Source: an uncultured Salinicoccus sp. | GTDB taxonomy: Bacteria > Bacillota > Bacilli > Staphylococcales > Salinicoccaceae | Assembly (NCBI GenBank): GCA_947494965.1 | Contig: CANLWV010000004.1 | Coordinates: 124,001-188,000, forward strand | Length of the DNA stretch: 64,000 nt | Direction of reading: 5' to 3' | Shown: one piece after another, positions 1-8,781 of the stretch | Layout of the letters: every line of letters starts with the position of its first letter | Numbering within the stretch: position 1 is the first letter of the stretch | Program-made: the position numbers and the translations under genes | Notes under the pieces: generated by a model | Databases searched by the model: none | The model's input: the letters and a program-made list of their open reading frames with translations, nothing else | What the model was told of the DNA's origin: nothing

Positions 1-219
1 GTAAAGATACAGCGCCGCGGTGTCATCAATATGAACTTCCATTTCGTTGAAGGTGAAATGACGGACACATTCTATGAATCCCCGGCCGGCAAACATCATC
101 TGAGAATCAGGACAAAGTCGCTTGAAATCGGTGAGCAGGCCATTGAGATCCATTATGAAGTGCATGACTCCGGAGACAAGCTTGGGGATTACCATTATAA
201 AATCAGGAAAGTAGGGTAA
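1..219 (+). CDS. DUF1934 (YwiB-like) protein, C-terminal part
   Basis: The reading frame is open from the first base of the window, so the N-terminus lies outside; 72 codons are visible before a TAA. The visible part ([21 protein letters not shown]) has the alternating hydrophobic/charged pattern of a small beta-barrel DUF1934 domain, and the gene sits 4 nt upstream of argS, as ywiB does in many Bacillota. The biochemical role of this family is unknown to me. Tight spacing to argS implies co-transcription and probably translational coupling. An internal ATG at base 31 is not a credible start, because the conserved pattern continues upstream of it. Confidence 0.75.
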   Translation, partial: VKIQRRGVINMNFHFVEGEMTDTFYESPAGKHHLRIRTKSLEIGEQAIEIHYEVHDSGDKLGDYHYKIRKVG

Positions 220-223
220 AACG

Positions 224-1870
224 ATGGATTTGAGACAGCAGTTGAAGAGCTCAATCGAAGCAGCAGTTGAACAGGCCGGGATAGTTGAAGCCGTCCCTGA
301 GGTCAAGATAGAGGTACCTAAAGATAAGGCGAATGGTGACTTTTCCACAAACGTGGCAATGGTGCTCACTAAGCAGGCCAAGCGCAATCCACGTGAAATC
401 GCCCAGATCGTCATCGATAATCTGGATTGTGAAGCGGCAAGCGTCAAATCCGTCGAGATTGCAGGGCCCGGGTTCATCAACTTCAGGATGGATGAAGCTT
501 CGCTGGCGGCCATCATCACGCAGATTTTATCAGAGAAAGAGGATTACGGCCGGAGTGAACTGGAGAACAAGGAGAGGATCCTGATCGAATTCGTCAGCGC
601 GAATCCGACAGGGGACCTCCATATCGGACATGCACGCAATGCCAGTGTTGGAGATACGCTCGCTGCCATCATGGATTTTGCCGGTTACGATGTTACGCGC
701 GAATACTACATCAACGATGCCGGAAACCAGATTGAGAATCTGGCCAAATCCATCGAAGCAAGATTCATGGAAGCACTTGGCCAGGAACTGTATATGCCGG
801 AGGACGGCTATATGGGCAAGGATATTAAGAAGATGGCCGAAAAGTTGGCAGAGGAGTCCCCGGAGCTTGCGGAAACCACCCGTGAAGACCGCATCAGGAT
901 GTTCCGTCAGATGGGCGTCGACTACGAAATGAAGAAGCTGAAGCAGGACCTTGAAGATTTTAATGTGCATTTCGACAACTGGTTCAGTGAATCGATGCTT
1001 TATGAAAAAGGCGAAATCGATCTGGCTTTGGAAAAGATGTCGAAGAACGGCTACACTTATGAAGCGGATGGAGCATTGTGGCTTAGAACGACAGATTTCG
1101 GGGATGATAAGGACCGCGTGCTGAGGAAGCAGGATGGGACTTATACTTATCTGATGCCGGATGTGGCCTATCATTTTGATAAGGTTGAACGGGGATTCGA
1201 CAAGCTGATCAACCTTTTCGGTGCTGATCATCATGGTTACATCAAACGTCTGAAGGGATCTCTCGGTGCGCTTGGTGAAAATCCGGAGCGACTTGAAATT
1301 CAGATCATGCAGATGGTGCGCCTGATTGAAAACGGCGAAGAGGTCAAAATGAGCAAGCGTACCGGCAAAGCGATTACATTGAGGGATATCATTGATATGA
1401 TCGGTGTGGATGCCAGCCGCTACTTCCTTGCGATGCGCAGTCCGGACACCCATTTCGACTTCGATCTGGAACTTGCCAAATCGGAATCAAGCGACAATCC
1501 GGTCTATTACGCACAGTATGCCCACGCGCGGATCTGTTCAATATTGCGTCAGGCGAAGGACGCAGGTCATACATTAGATGAGTCTGCGGACCTTGATGTC
1601 ATCCAGCATGAACAGGCGCTTCTGGTATTGAAGAAGCTTGCCGACTTCCCGAACATCGTCAAAAATGCGGCGGAAAACCGTGCGCCCCACCGCATTCCGA
1701 ATTATATCCAGGAACTTGCTTCGGCATTCCATAAATTCTATAATGCAGACAAAGTATTGACGGATGACCGTGCCAAGACCGCCGCCTATCTTCTTATGAT
1801 AGAGGCAGTGAGGCAAACACTCGCCAATGCACTTGGACTGATAGGTGTTTCTGCGCCTGATAAAATGTAG
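224..1870 (+). CDS. argS: arginyl-tRNA synthetase
   Basis: Cytoplasmic class I aminoacyl-tRNA synthetase that charges tRNA-Arg with arginine using ATP. The 548 residues match the usual length. An N-terminal additional domain (about 1-115) precedes the catalytic fold. The HIGH signature is exact at residues 133-136 (within [10 protein letters not shown]) and the second signature KMSKR is at about 375-379 in VKMSKRTGK. The alpha-helical anticodon-binding domain fills the last ~120 residues and the protein ends in a short hydrophobic stretch plus PDKM. The start ATG at 224 follows an AGGG-containing site overlapping the stop of the preceding DUF1934 gene. No T-box leader can be seen because the 5' end of the operon is outside the window. 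Confidence 0.97.
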   Translation: MDLRQQLKSSIEAAVEQAGIVEAVPEVKIEVPKDKANGDFSTNVAMVLTKQAKRNPREIAQIVIDNLDCEAASVKSVEIAGPGFINFRMDEASLAAIITQILSEKEDYGRSELENKERILIEFVSANPTGDLHIGHARNASVGDTLAAIMDFAGYDVTREYYINDAGNQIENLAKSIEARFMEALGQELYMPEDGYMGKDIKKMAEKLAEESPELAETTREDRIRMFRQMGVDYEMKKLKQDLEDFNVHFDNWFSESMLYEKGEIDLALEKMSKNGYTYEADGALWLRTTDFGDDKDRVLRKQDGTYTYLMPDVAYHFDKVERGFDKLINLFGADHHGYIKRLKGSLGALGENPERLEIQIMQMVRLIENGEEVKMSKRTGKAITLRDIIDMIGVDASRYFLAMRSPDTHFDFDLELAKSESSDNPVYYAQYAHARICSILRQAKDAGHTLDESADLDVIQHEQALLVLKKLADFPNIVKNAAENRAPHRIPNYIQELASAFHKFYNADKVLTDDRAKTAAYLLMIEAVRQTLANALGLIGVSAPDKM

Positions 1871-1944
1871 ACGGGTCCCCCCTGCCTCCCGGCAAGGGGG
1901 ATCATGTGTCGTGAGGCACGAAAAAGACCAGGGGGAGTGGTTCT

Positions 1945-2817
1945 ATGATGAAAAGATGGTTGGTCCTTCTGGCCATGACGCTGTTCATCCTGACGGGATG
2001 CAGTGGTACGGAAGAGGATATCGAGTCGGGCTTTGAAGATAGGCGCATCATCTCGCTGATGCCGAGCAACACGGAAATACTGGTCGAGCTTGGCCTGGAG
2101 GGCAATCTGGTTGGGGTAACGAGCGAAGATAACTATCCAGAATCAGTGGCGAATGACGCGTCACTTACAAAATTCAACACGTTTGAACTTGATGCCGAGA
2201 AAATGATCGCCCTTGAACCGACCCATATCCTCGGCTATGAATCTTCGGCACCCTATTATGAAGATACTCTGAAACGAGTTTCTGAAAGTACCGGAGCGGA
2301 AGTGCTTATAGTGGATGAAGCCAAATCGATTTCAGGCATATACGACTCCATAAAGGCTATCGGAGAATTCGTCAATGAGAAGACTGCGGCCGAGTGGTTG
2401 AAAGAGGATATTGAACGAAAGGTCAATGTCCAGAACAGCGTCTTCGAAAATCGTGATGAAGAAGCCCGGGTATTCATCCACATTTCAAGCGATCCTGAAT
2501 TGTATACAGCGGGGGCGGAAACATTCATAGATGACGCCCTATCTGAAATACATGTCGAAAATGCTTTTGATGATATCGACGGCTACGCAGCAATCAGTCC
2601 TGAAGCAGTCATTGAACGTAATCCAACCGAGGTGGTTTCCATCATGGGACTTGACGATGAAGAATTGGAGGAGGCACTCAGTGGCATCCCGGGTATTGAA
2701 GGGCATGAACTGGATGACCCCAAAAAACAATGCAACATCGAGCCTGACCTCCTGGCACGTCCGGGTCCGCGTATAGCGGATGGGTTGAGGGCGGTAGGAC
2801 GCTGCATCTATGAGTAG
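1945..2817 (+). CDS. substrate-binding lipoprotein of an iron-chelate/cobalamin ABC importer (BtuF-like)
   Basis: Extracytoplasmic class III binding protein expected to capture a metal chelate (cobalamin, heme or siderophore) and hand it to the FecCD-type permease encoded next. It has a lipoprotein signal: Lys-Arg then a hydrophobic core and lipobox LTGC with Cys19. The mature part begins with the family-typical RRIISLMPSNTEILVELGL-like stretch and ends with the typical RPGPRIADGLRAVG helix. The start ATG 1945 follows GGGGGAG. The gene overlaps the permease gene by 8 nt, so the two are translationally coupled. No cobalamin riboswitch is visible in the 74-nt leader. The ligand cannot be told from sequence alone; cobalamin is the first guess from the BtuF-like length and ends. 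Confidence 0.85.
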   Translation: MMKRWLVLLAMTLFILTGCSGTEEDIESGFEDRRIISLMPSNTEILVELGLEGNLVGVTSEDNYPESVANDASLTKFNTFELDAEKMIALEPTHILGYESSAPYYEDTLKRVSESTGAEVLIVDEAKSISGIYDSIKAIGEFVNEKTAAEWLKEDIERKVNVQNSVFENRDEEARVFIHISSDPELYTAGAETFIDDALSEIHVENAFDDIDGYAAISPEAVIERNPTEVVSIMGLDDEELEEALSGIPGIEGHELDDPKKQCNIEPDLLARPGPRIADGLRAVGRCIYE

Positions 2818-3760
2818 GCATGTCTGGATTCTACTGTTGGTGCTCATCATCAGCGGGGGGGCCTCCCTGTTTGCAGGCTCCGTCGGCCTGGCAACCCTGG
2901 ATGCTGAACAGCAACATACGATCCTCTTTGAAATCCGGCTGCCCCGTATGTTGTCTGCCATGATAACAGGGGCCGCCTTGGCGATGAGCGGTGCAGTCTT
3001 CCAGATTGTCCTCAGAAACCCGATGGCAGATAGCTTTACATTAGGCATGGCGAATGCCGCAGTGCTCGGCAGTGCTGTGGCGGTGGCAGGCATCATGCCT
3101 TTTTTCATGCGTCCGATATTGAGCATACTGGCGGGCATGATTGCAATGGGGATTGTACTTGCTGCAGCGAAGCGCATAGATACAGCGTATCGTCCGGAAA
3201 CATTGATCGTCATCGGTGTGCTCCTTGGAGCGATGATGAGTGGCGTGCTCTACATCATCATTCTGATGGCACCGGAACAGACCGAATCAATCGCCCGCTA
3301 TATGTTCGGTTCATTATCTGGATCACGTTATCAGGAAACGCTGCTGACGGGGGTATTGACTGTGTTGGGGGCGGCTTTCCTTTATAGGTATGGACACGCG
3401 CTCGATATGTTGAACCTCGGGGATATCAGAGCCTACAGTTTGGGCGTCGATGCCGCAAAAATCCGTCCTTTCCTCCTTATAGCGGCTGCCGTTCCACCTC
3501 TGGTCATCATCAGCTACACCGGACTGATCGCCCTGGTCGGCATCATCGTCCCGCAGATGCTGCTCTACTTCAAGCCGATGCGATTTCGTCCGTTGCTGGT
3601 ACTGTCATTCCTTTACGGTGCGATCTATGTCAATATTGCGGATACAATCGGCCGTACGGTCATCGCGCCGCTCCAGATACCGACCGGCGTCATGGTCATG
3701 ATATCGGCTGTACCGCTGTTCATCTTTTTGATGTATAAGCGCGTACTGACCAAAGCCTAG
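2810..3760 (+). CDS. FecCD-family ABC transporter permease
   Basis: Integral membrane permease (316 residues, about 9-10 hydrophobic segments) of the BtuC/FhuB family. The family signature region is present: RLPRMLSAMITGAALAMSGA near residues 44-65, followed by LRNPMADSFTLGMANAAVLGS. The cytoplasmic loop that contacts the ATPase is recognisable near residues 210-225. It partners the upstream lipoprotein through an 8-nt gene overlap. Oddly, no ATP-binding protein gene follows; the next gene is an unrelated peptidase. As in staphylococcal Fhu systems, a shared ATPase encoded elsewhere could energise it (inference). The length is slightly below the ~330 typical of the family, but both ends look intact. 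Confidence 0.9.
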   Translation: MSRHVWILLLVLIISGGASLFAGSVGLATLDAEQQHTILFEIRLPRMLSAMITGAALAMSGAVFQIVLRNPMADSFTLGMANAAVLGSAVAVAGIMPFFMRPILSILAGMIAMGIVLAAAKRIDTAYRPETLIVIGVLLGAMMSGVLYIIILMAPEQTESIARYMFGSLSGSRYQETLLTGVLTVLGAAFLYRYGHALDMLNLGDIRAYSLGVDAAKIRPFLLIAAAVPPLVIISYTGLIALVGIIVPQMLLYFKPMRFRPLLVLSFLYGAIYVNIADTIGRTVIAPLQIPTGVMVMISAVPLFIFLMYKRVLTKA

Positions 3761-3791
3761 GGATGATTATGCAAACGATACGTTACATGCT

Positions 3792-3834
3792 AAAATAGAG
3801 AAAAGGCTGTATATTCAGTCTTTTTTCTATTTTA
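3792..3834 (+). terminator. stem-loop terminator after permease gene
   Basis: Near-perfect inverted repeat AAAATAGAGAAAAG ... CTTTTTTCTATTTT (13 of 14 pairs) around a 15-nt loop, with a T-rich 3' arm. It ends only a few bases before the ribosome binding site (AAGGGGGA) of the S9 peptidase gene. Confidence 0.7.
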
Positions 3835-3841
3835 AGGGGGA

Positions 3842-5788
3842 ATGGCAGTGGCAGAGAGAACACAAGTGGAAGATATATTTAAAATCCGCGCCGTGACGGC
3901 ACCTAAAATCGGCACTTTTGGCATAACGGCGCTGGTGACACGTCTCGATGAAGAAAAGAACGACTATTTTACCCACCTTTACAAGATGGATGAGGACGGG
4001 GAAAGGCAACTTACATATAACGAAGAGCGGCTGTCGAACATCAGGCATTCAGCAGATGGCCGGTGGCTCCTGTTCATCACCAAGGCGGATGATAAAAACC
4101 AGGTCTTCCTACTTGAGACATCTGGCGGAGAGAGGATGCAGCTGACCCATGAAAAGGAAGGGGTTTCACATGCCGAGTTCTCCAAAGGAGGCGGACGTGT
4201 ATTCTACCAGTCTCTCCATAGTCTGAAGGGAGAGGAGACGGGTGACATAGCTGATGAAGACAAAAAACCTGAGCCTGTCGTCATCGATCGGATGAAATAT
4301 AAGGCAGATGGCGTCGGCCTCATGGAAGAGAAGTATGCAAACATCAAATCGATCAGCATCAGTTCCAAAACGGTGGATACTCTTCTTGAGGGAGAGGAGA
4401 ACCATACACTTCTGGAAACGCTTGATGATGGCTTCATCTATGCGACGGACAGAAGTGAAGACAGGGATTTCAACTTCAGTGAGAGGCTCTTCATCAGAAG
4501 GGGCAGGGAAGACACTGAAATACCGACGCAAGAAGGCGGAGTGGTGCAAGTCGAAGTCTCTCCTGATGGACAGCGGCTCCTTATCGTCGAGATGGGCCGG
4601 GAATATGAAAATGCCACACACGCAACACTTCATCTCTATGATCTGAAGTCAGGCGACAAGTTGCATGTGACAGCAGGACTCGACCGACCAGTCGGTGATC
4701 ATCTTGTGGCCGACACGCAGCAATCCGTGGAAACGGATATTGCGAAGTGGATCTCCAACGAACGGTTCCTTTTCCTTGTTTCCGATCATGGCAGTGTAAA
4801 CCTTTACGAAGGAAATATAGAAGGGGACATAAAACCGGTGCTGGAAGGTAGGCATCATATACATGGGATGGACGTGGGGCCGGATTTTGCTGCCTTGACG
4901 ATTGCGAACCATACCTCCCCGGGAGAATTGTACCGCTACGACTATGCGACAGGAGCGCTTGAACAATTGAGCCGCATCAACACCGACTATACGGAAAAGA
5001 CTCTCATCATCGAACCGGAGGATATCGTCTACAATAGTTTTGATGGCACAGAAGTGCATGGATGGTTCATGCCGCCAGTCGGCTTCACCCCGGACGGGGC
5101 GCATCCGATGATCGTCAATATCCATGGTGGACCGCATGCATTTTATGGACATTCATATTTCCATGAAATGCAGGTGCTTGCAGCTGCCGGGTATGCCGTA
5201 CTATTCGTCAATCCGCGCGGTTCGCACAGCTATTCGCAGTCATTCGTCGACGCGGTACGGGGCGACTACGGTGGCGGCGACTACAAGGATATCCTGGCAG
5301 GTGTGGATTTCATCACGTCCAGGTACAAATGGATAGATGCCGATAATATTGGAGTGACGGGCGGCTCCTATGGCGGTTTCATGACGAATTGGATCGTTGG
5401 GCATACAAACCGTTTCAAAGCTGCGGTGACGCAGCGCAGTATATCCAACTGGATCAGTTTCCGGGGAGTGTCGGATATCGGCTATTACTTTACAGATTGG
5501 CAGATCAGGGCAGAATTTAATGATATCGATAAAATGTGGCATCACTCTCCGATCAGATATGTGGATGCCGTCGAGACACCCTTGCTTATACTGCATAGTG
5601 AACAGGATTTGAGATGTCCGATTGAACAGGGCGAGCAATTGTATATCGCATTGAAATATAGGAAGAAGCCCGTCCAGTTTGTACGGTTCCCGGAGGCAGA
5701 CCACAATCTGTCACGTACCGGCAAACCGAATCTGCGGATCGATAGGCTGAAGCGGATCGTCAATTGGTTTAATGAATATATGAAGTAG
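3842..5788 (+). CDS. S9 family acylaminoacyl-peptidase-like serine peptidase
   Basis: Predicted cytoplasmic prolyl-oligopeptidase-family enzyme that cleaves short or N-acylated peptides. Residues ~1-390 form a beta-propeller-like region with repeated strand patterns (e.g. SADGRWLLFITK, SPDGQRLLIVE). Residues ~400-648 are an alpha/beta-hydrolase domain. The catalytic triad is readable: Ser509 in GGSYGG, Asp589 in EQDLRCP and His621 in EADHNLS. Length 648 is close to the B. subtilis YuxL type. There is no signal peptide. ATG 3842 follows AAGGGGGA at good spacing. It stands alone between two hairpins. Several M20/M24/M19 peptidase-family genes nearby suggest a strong peptide-scavenging capacity. 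Confidence 0.93.
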   Translation: MAVAERTQVEDIFKIRAVTAPKIGTFGITALVTRLDEEKNDYFTHLYKMDEDGERQLTYNEERLSNIRHSADGRWLLFITKADDKNQVFLLETSGGERMQLTHEKEGVSHAEFSKGGGRVFYQSLHSLKGEETGDIADEDKKPEPVVIDRMKYKADGVGLMEEKYANIKSISISSKTVDTLLEGEENHTLLETLDDGFIYATDRSEDRDFNFSERLFIRRGREDTEIPTQEGGVVQVEVSPDGQRLLIVEMGREYENATHATLHLYDLKSGDKLHVTAGLDRPVGDHLVADTQQSVETDIAKWISNERFLFLVSDHGSVNLYEGNIEGDIKPVLEGRHHIHGMDVGPDFAALTIANHTSPGELYRYDYATGALEQLSRINTDYTEKTLIIEPEDIVYNSFDGTEVHGWFMPPVGFTPDGAHPMIVNIHGGPHAFYGHSYFHEMQVLAAAGYAVLFVNPRGSHSYSQSFVDAVRGDYGGGDYKDILAGVDFITSRYKWIDADNIGVTGGSYGGFMTNWIVGHTNRFKAAVTQRSISNWISFRGVSDIGYYFTDWQIRAEFNDIDKMWHHSPIRYVDAVETPLLILHSEQDLRCPIEQGEQLYIALKYRKKPVQFVRFPEADHNLSRTGKPNLRIDRLKRIVNWFNEYMK

Positions 5789-5799
5789 AAATATTTCTA

Positions 5800-5835
5800 T
5801 AAATGCAATGATTTCCCGGGAAATCATTGCATTTA
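5800..5835. terminator. 36-bp perfect palindrome, probable terminator
   Basis: Bases 5800-5835 are completely self-complementary around the centre CCCGGG, with no unpaired loop beyond the few central bases. It lies 12 nt after the S9 peptidase stop codon. There is no long T tract, so it may work as a terminator or as a 3'-end stabiliser. Confidence 0.6.
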
Positions 5836-5888
5836 TGCTTATCAGCCGGCGTAGGCCGGGACGCTGAAATGGAGATGGGGGATATGGA

Positions 5889-6446
5889 ATGACAGAGAAG
5901 GAGAAAATGCTCAGCGGGGAGTATTATGATCCGAGTGATCCGACACTTGTGCATCTGCGTGAAAATGCCCAATATCTGATGGATGAGTATAACCATCCGG
6001 GTGGAGGCGGGCAGACGCGTCTTTTGGATATGCTGTTTGGATACCATGCCGACGATGCATCAATCCGGGCGCCTTTCTTTTGTGATTACGGCATCAATAT
6101 CAAGGTGGGGCGCAATTTCTATGCAAACTACAACTGCACATTGCTGGACGTCGCTAAAATCACTATCGGGAATCATGTGTGTCTAGGCCCTAATGTTTCA
6201 CTGATAACAGCAACCCACCCCCTCGATCCTATGAAGAGGCGGGAAGGGCTGGAATTCGGCCTGCCGATTACAATCGGTGATGATGTCTGGTTGGGTGCCG
6301 ATGTCACGGTGAACCCTGGGGTATCGATTGGGGATAATACGGTCATCGGTGCAGGTTCAGTCGTCACGAAAGACATGCCCCCGAATGTTGTGGCGGCAGG
6401 AAATCCATGCCGCGTGATCAGAGCGCTTGCCGGTCCTGATGAATAA
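5889..6446 (+). CDS. maa: maltose O-acetyltransferase-like sugar acetyltransferase
   Basis: Acetyl-CoA-dependent O-acetyltransferase of the NodL/LacA/Maa group, acting on sugars in the cytoplasm. It has an N-terminal helical Mac domain (about 1-58, beginning TEKEKMLSGEYYDPSDP) and then a left-handed beta-helix of hexapeptide repeats (about 70-175, e.g. ITIGDDVWLGADVTVNPGVSIGDNTVIGAG read as successive I-G-x-x-x-x turns). The acceptor-site His is in the typical TATHPLDP stretch. Length 185 is normal for Maa. ATG 5889 follows GGAGATGGGGG. It appears monocistronic, with a following promoter for the peptidase gene. True substrate is uncertain within this group. Confidence 0.9.
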   Translation: MTEKEKMLSGEYYDPSDPTLVHLRENAQYLMDEYNHPGGGGQTRLLDMLFGYHADDASIRAPFFCDYGINIKVGRNFYANYNCTLLDVAKITIGNHVCLGPNVSLITATHPLDPMKRREGLEFGLPITIGDDVWLGADVTVNPGVSIGDNTVIGAGSVVTKDMPPNVVAAGNPCRVIRALAGPDE

Positions 6447-6463
6447 AGGACCCTCAAGCATTT

Positions 6464-6490
6464 TGAATGTGTGGAGATGTTTATTATAAT
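6464..6490 (+). promoter_or_regulatory. sigma-A-type promoter for the Xaa-Pro peptidase gene
   Basis: TTGAAT at 6464-6469 and TATAAT at 6485-6490 with a 15-nt spacer (16 if the -35 box is shifted by one base). The start codon of the peptidase is 43 nt downstream. Confidence 0.55.
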
Positions 6491-6532
6491 GGTAAGGTGA
6501 AACATTATAATTCATCAGGAAGGATGTAGAGT

Positions 6533-7633
6533 ATGACGCACAAATATGAAGACAGAGTGGCACGCCTGACGGCACAGGTGGATGTAGATATGGTGATGAT
6601 CACCGATCCGATGAACGTATTCTATTTCACGGGCTGTTTCATCGAACCGCATGAGCGCATGCTGGCACTGCTTGTGGATACGAAGACGAAGGAAACAGCA
6701 TTGATGTTCCCAGCGCTCGACCAGGAAGTGGTGAATGATACCGCGACCGCAGATGTGCATCTGCCATATAACGACGGAGAAGAACCATTCAACCAGTTGT
6801 TTGAACATATGCTGGAGGCAGAAAGCATCGGCATTGAAGGCGGTCATGTCACGTATAACCGCTATCAGAAACTACTGGAAAACTATACAGCGGACCAGAT
6901 TGTTTCAGTTGAAGACAGCATCAATTCACTGCGCGGGCAAAAGGATGAAGACGACAAGAAAAAACTTCAGGAAGCGGTGGATATCACTGAAAAAGCGCTG
7001 CATGACTTCGTGAAGGAGCCGGTGTCCGGCAAGACGGAAAAGGAGATAGCAGAATTTCTGCTTGAACGTGTCAAAGCCTACGGCGCCATCGATGTATCGT
7101 TCGGGCCACTTGTACTGACGGGCGAAAAATCAGCGATGCCCCATGGTGAGCCGGGGGACAAGGCAGTAGAGCCTGGACATTTCCTCCTTATCGATTTTGG
7201 AGTGGTGACCAAAGACCGTTATGTCTCGGATATGACGCGGACCTTCATCATTGGTGAGCCAACAGAAGAGCAGCGCTCGATCTATGAATCCGTGCTCAAG
7301 GCGAATGCTGCCGGTATAGAGAAGTCACAGGTTGGCACACCGATGCATGAACTGGATGACGTAGCCCGGAGTTCAATCCATTCAGATGGCTATGGAGATT
7401 ACTTCACCCACCGCATTGGTCATGGACTGGGCCTTGGACTACATGAAGCGCCATCCCTTGATGCCGAAAATACGGACCTGCTGGAGAAAGGACATGTCAT
7501 TACGATAGAGCCCGGCGTCTATAAGACAGGGTTCGGCGGTGTACGTATAGAAGATATGCTGTATATCGATGAAGAAACAGAAGTATTGACTACATTCCCT
7601 AAAGATATAGAAGATATTACGTTAGAAGCATAA
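6533..7633 (+). CDS. M24 family Xaa-Pro peptidase (PepQ-like)
   Basis: Cytoplasmic metallo-aminopeptidase/prolidase that releases residues next to proline. An N-terminal creatinase-like domain (about 1-130) precedes the pita-bread catalytic domain. Dinuclear metal ligands are all visible: Asp in LIDFGVV, Asp in SDMTRTF, His in HRIGHGLGLGLHE, Glu in ITIEPGVY and Glu in VRIEDM. The length of 366 residues fits PepQ/YqhT-like dipeptidases. ATG 6533 has a GGAAGGATG-type site. A sigma-A promoter lies just upstream and a GC-rich terminator follows, so it is probably a single-gene unit. Confidence 0.93.
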   Translation: MTHKYEDRVARLTAQVDVDMVMITDPMNVFYFTGCFIEPHERMLALLVDTKTKETALMFPALDQEVVNDTATADVHLPYNDGEEPFNQLFEHMLEAESIGIEGGHVTYNRYQKLLENYTADQIVSVEDSINSLRGQKDEDDKKKLQEAVDITEKALHDFVKEPVSGKTEKEIAEFLLERVKAYGAIDVSFGPLVLTGEKSAMPHGEPGDKAVEPGHFLLIDFGVVTKDRYVSDMTRTFIIGEPTEEQRSIYESVLKANAAGIEKSQVGTPMHELDDVARSSIHSDGYGDYFTHRIGHGLGLGLHEAPSLDAENTDLLEKGHVITIEPGVYKTGFGGVRIEDMLYIDEETEVLTTFPKDIEDITLEA

Positions 7634-7640
7634 GACTGCG

Positions 7641-7667
7641 CCCGCCCGGGTGAAGGGCGGGTTTTTT
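7641..7667 (+). terminator. Rho-independent terminator after Xaa-Pro peptidase
   Basis: CCCGCCC / GGGCGGG stem with a 7-nt loop followed by TTTTTT. The downstream convergent EamA gene ends inside this element. Confidence 0.9.
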
Positions 7668-8550
7668 ATATGGGACGCCTTGTGCGGCGCGAGAGGCGCG
7701 ACTGGAGGGCAAGGAGCATTATACCCATAAGCAGCATGATCATGCCTACCCAGGAAAGTGCTGACAGTACTTCACCTACTAGTAGTACACCAAGCAGGGC
7801 GGCCGTAAGCGGTTCTGCCAAAGCCATGGTGACCGCGGAAGAAGACTTCACATGCTGCAGGCCGTAGGCAAAGAGGAAATAGGCCAAGCCTGTGGCTATC
7901 AGACCAATATAGAGGGATACGGATAGACCATTTGCCGTCATCAGCCAAGTTTGATCATTGAAGAAGAGGAACGGTGCCAGCATGACAGCGCTGAGTGTAA
8001 AGACTACCGCAGCACTGGCGACCGGTGGGTGGGTCTGGACAAGCTTTGAGTTCAGGATGGCATAGCTTGCGAAGGAAAAACCTGCCCCAAGCCCTGATAA
8101 TACTCCAAGCGGGTCGACCGTCACCGCCCCTGAATTGAGCATAAGTAGCAGACATCCCGTGACTGCAAGGAAAGTCGAAAGCCACCAGATGCGTCCCGGA
8201 CGGGTTTTATGGACGGCCCACTCTATAAAGCCAGAGAATACCGGCGCGCTGCCTATTGAGGCCACCGTGCCGACAGCCACCCCGGTCAAAGTGACCGCAT
8301 TGAAGAAGAAAGGCTGGAAGAGGGCCATGGCCACACCGGCCATCAATACAATATGGATGGGCCATCCCCGGCGCTTTAGTTGGCCGGTCGACACGGCAAT
8401 GACGAGCAGGATAAGACTGCCGATCAAAAGTCGCATGGCCCCGAGTGAAATACTGTCGACATCGTTTGGCAGCCAAGTTTTTGCGGTCCCCACCGTGCCC
8501 CATAGAACTGCAGCCATCAGTATAAGGAACGGTGCTAAGTTTCTATTCAT
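7666..8550 (-). CDS. EamA/RhaT family transporter (DMT superfamily)
   Basis: Ten-segment inner-membrane carrier of the drug/metabolite transporter superfamily, composed of two EamA halves (about 5-135 and 150-285). The first half begins LAPFLILMAAVLWGTVGTAKTW and the second contains the repeat-like GLGAGFSFASYAILNSKLVQ and LAEPLTAALLGVLLVGEVLSALSWVGM. The substrate cannot be inferred; members export amino acids or metabolites. Start at 8550 follows GGAGGGGAAT. Its promoter region contains a perfect palindrome resembling a cre site (8603-8616). Confidence 0.9.
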   Translation of the reverse strand: MNRNLAPFLILMAAVLWGTVGTAKTWLPNDVDSISLGAMRLLIGSLILLVIAVSTGQLKRRGWPIHIVLMAGVAMALFQPFFFNAVTLTGVAVGTVASIGSAPVFSGFIEWAVHKTRPGRIWWLSTFLAVTGCLLLMLNSGAVTVDPLGVLSGLGAGFSFASYAILNSKLVQTHPPVASAAVVFTLSAVMLAPFLFFNDQTWLMTANGLSVSLYIGLIATGLAYFLFAYGLQHVKSSSAVTMALAEPLTAALLGVLLVGEVLSALSWVGMIMLLMGIMLLALQSRLSRRTRRPI

Positions 8551-8602
8551 TGATATTCCCCTCCAACACTTTCAGAAAGATACATTATAAACAATATACG
8601 CT

Positions 8603-8616
8603 ATAAAGCGCTTTAT
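8603..8616. promoter_or_regulatory. cre-like palindrome upstream of EamA gene
   Basis: ATAAAGCGCTTTAT is a perfect palindrome with the AAGCGCTT core of CcpA operators but lacks the terminal TG/CA. It lies about 53 nt upstream of the EamA start. Confidence 0.35.
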
Positions 8617-8720
8617 TTGAAATATTTAGAAAATAATCTGTAGAATCCCTCACTGGAAGCTTCTCAATCTCCTGTCAGAGGCCAGTAGGGCATCTCGTAT
8701 AGAGAAAGTGCGTCTTTTAT

Positions 8721-8748
8721 GTTTAGACCCCCCACCCCAATTGGGTAT
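8721..8748 (+). promoter_or_regulatory. possible sigma-B promoter
   Basis: GTTTAG (8721-8726), 16-nt spacer, GGGTAT (8743-8748), resembling the GTTTAA-N12-15-GGGTAT general stress promoter. The spacer is slightly long. It lies 33 nt upstream of the NAD(P)-binding protein gene. Confidence 0.45.
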
Positions 8749-8781
8749 AGATAAAAGACAAATCAAGGAGGGACTTTTGAC

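Noticed and set aside
530-1453. A 307-codon open frame antisense to argS
   Set aside because: The plus-strand product is an unmistakable ArgRS with HIGH and KMSKR motifs. The antisense frame has no ribosome binding site and a shadow-like composition.
1871-1944. Possible cobalamin riboswitch before the BtuF-like gene
   Set aside because: The leader is only 74 nt, and I see no B12-box or the multi-helix layout; only a bulged CCCCC/GGGGG hairpin is present.
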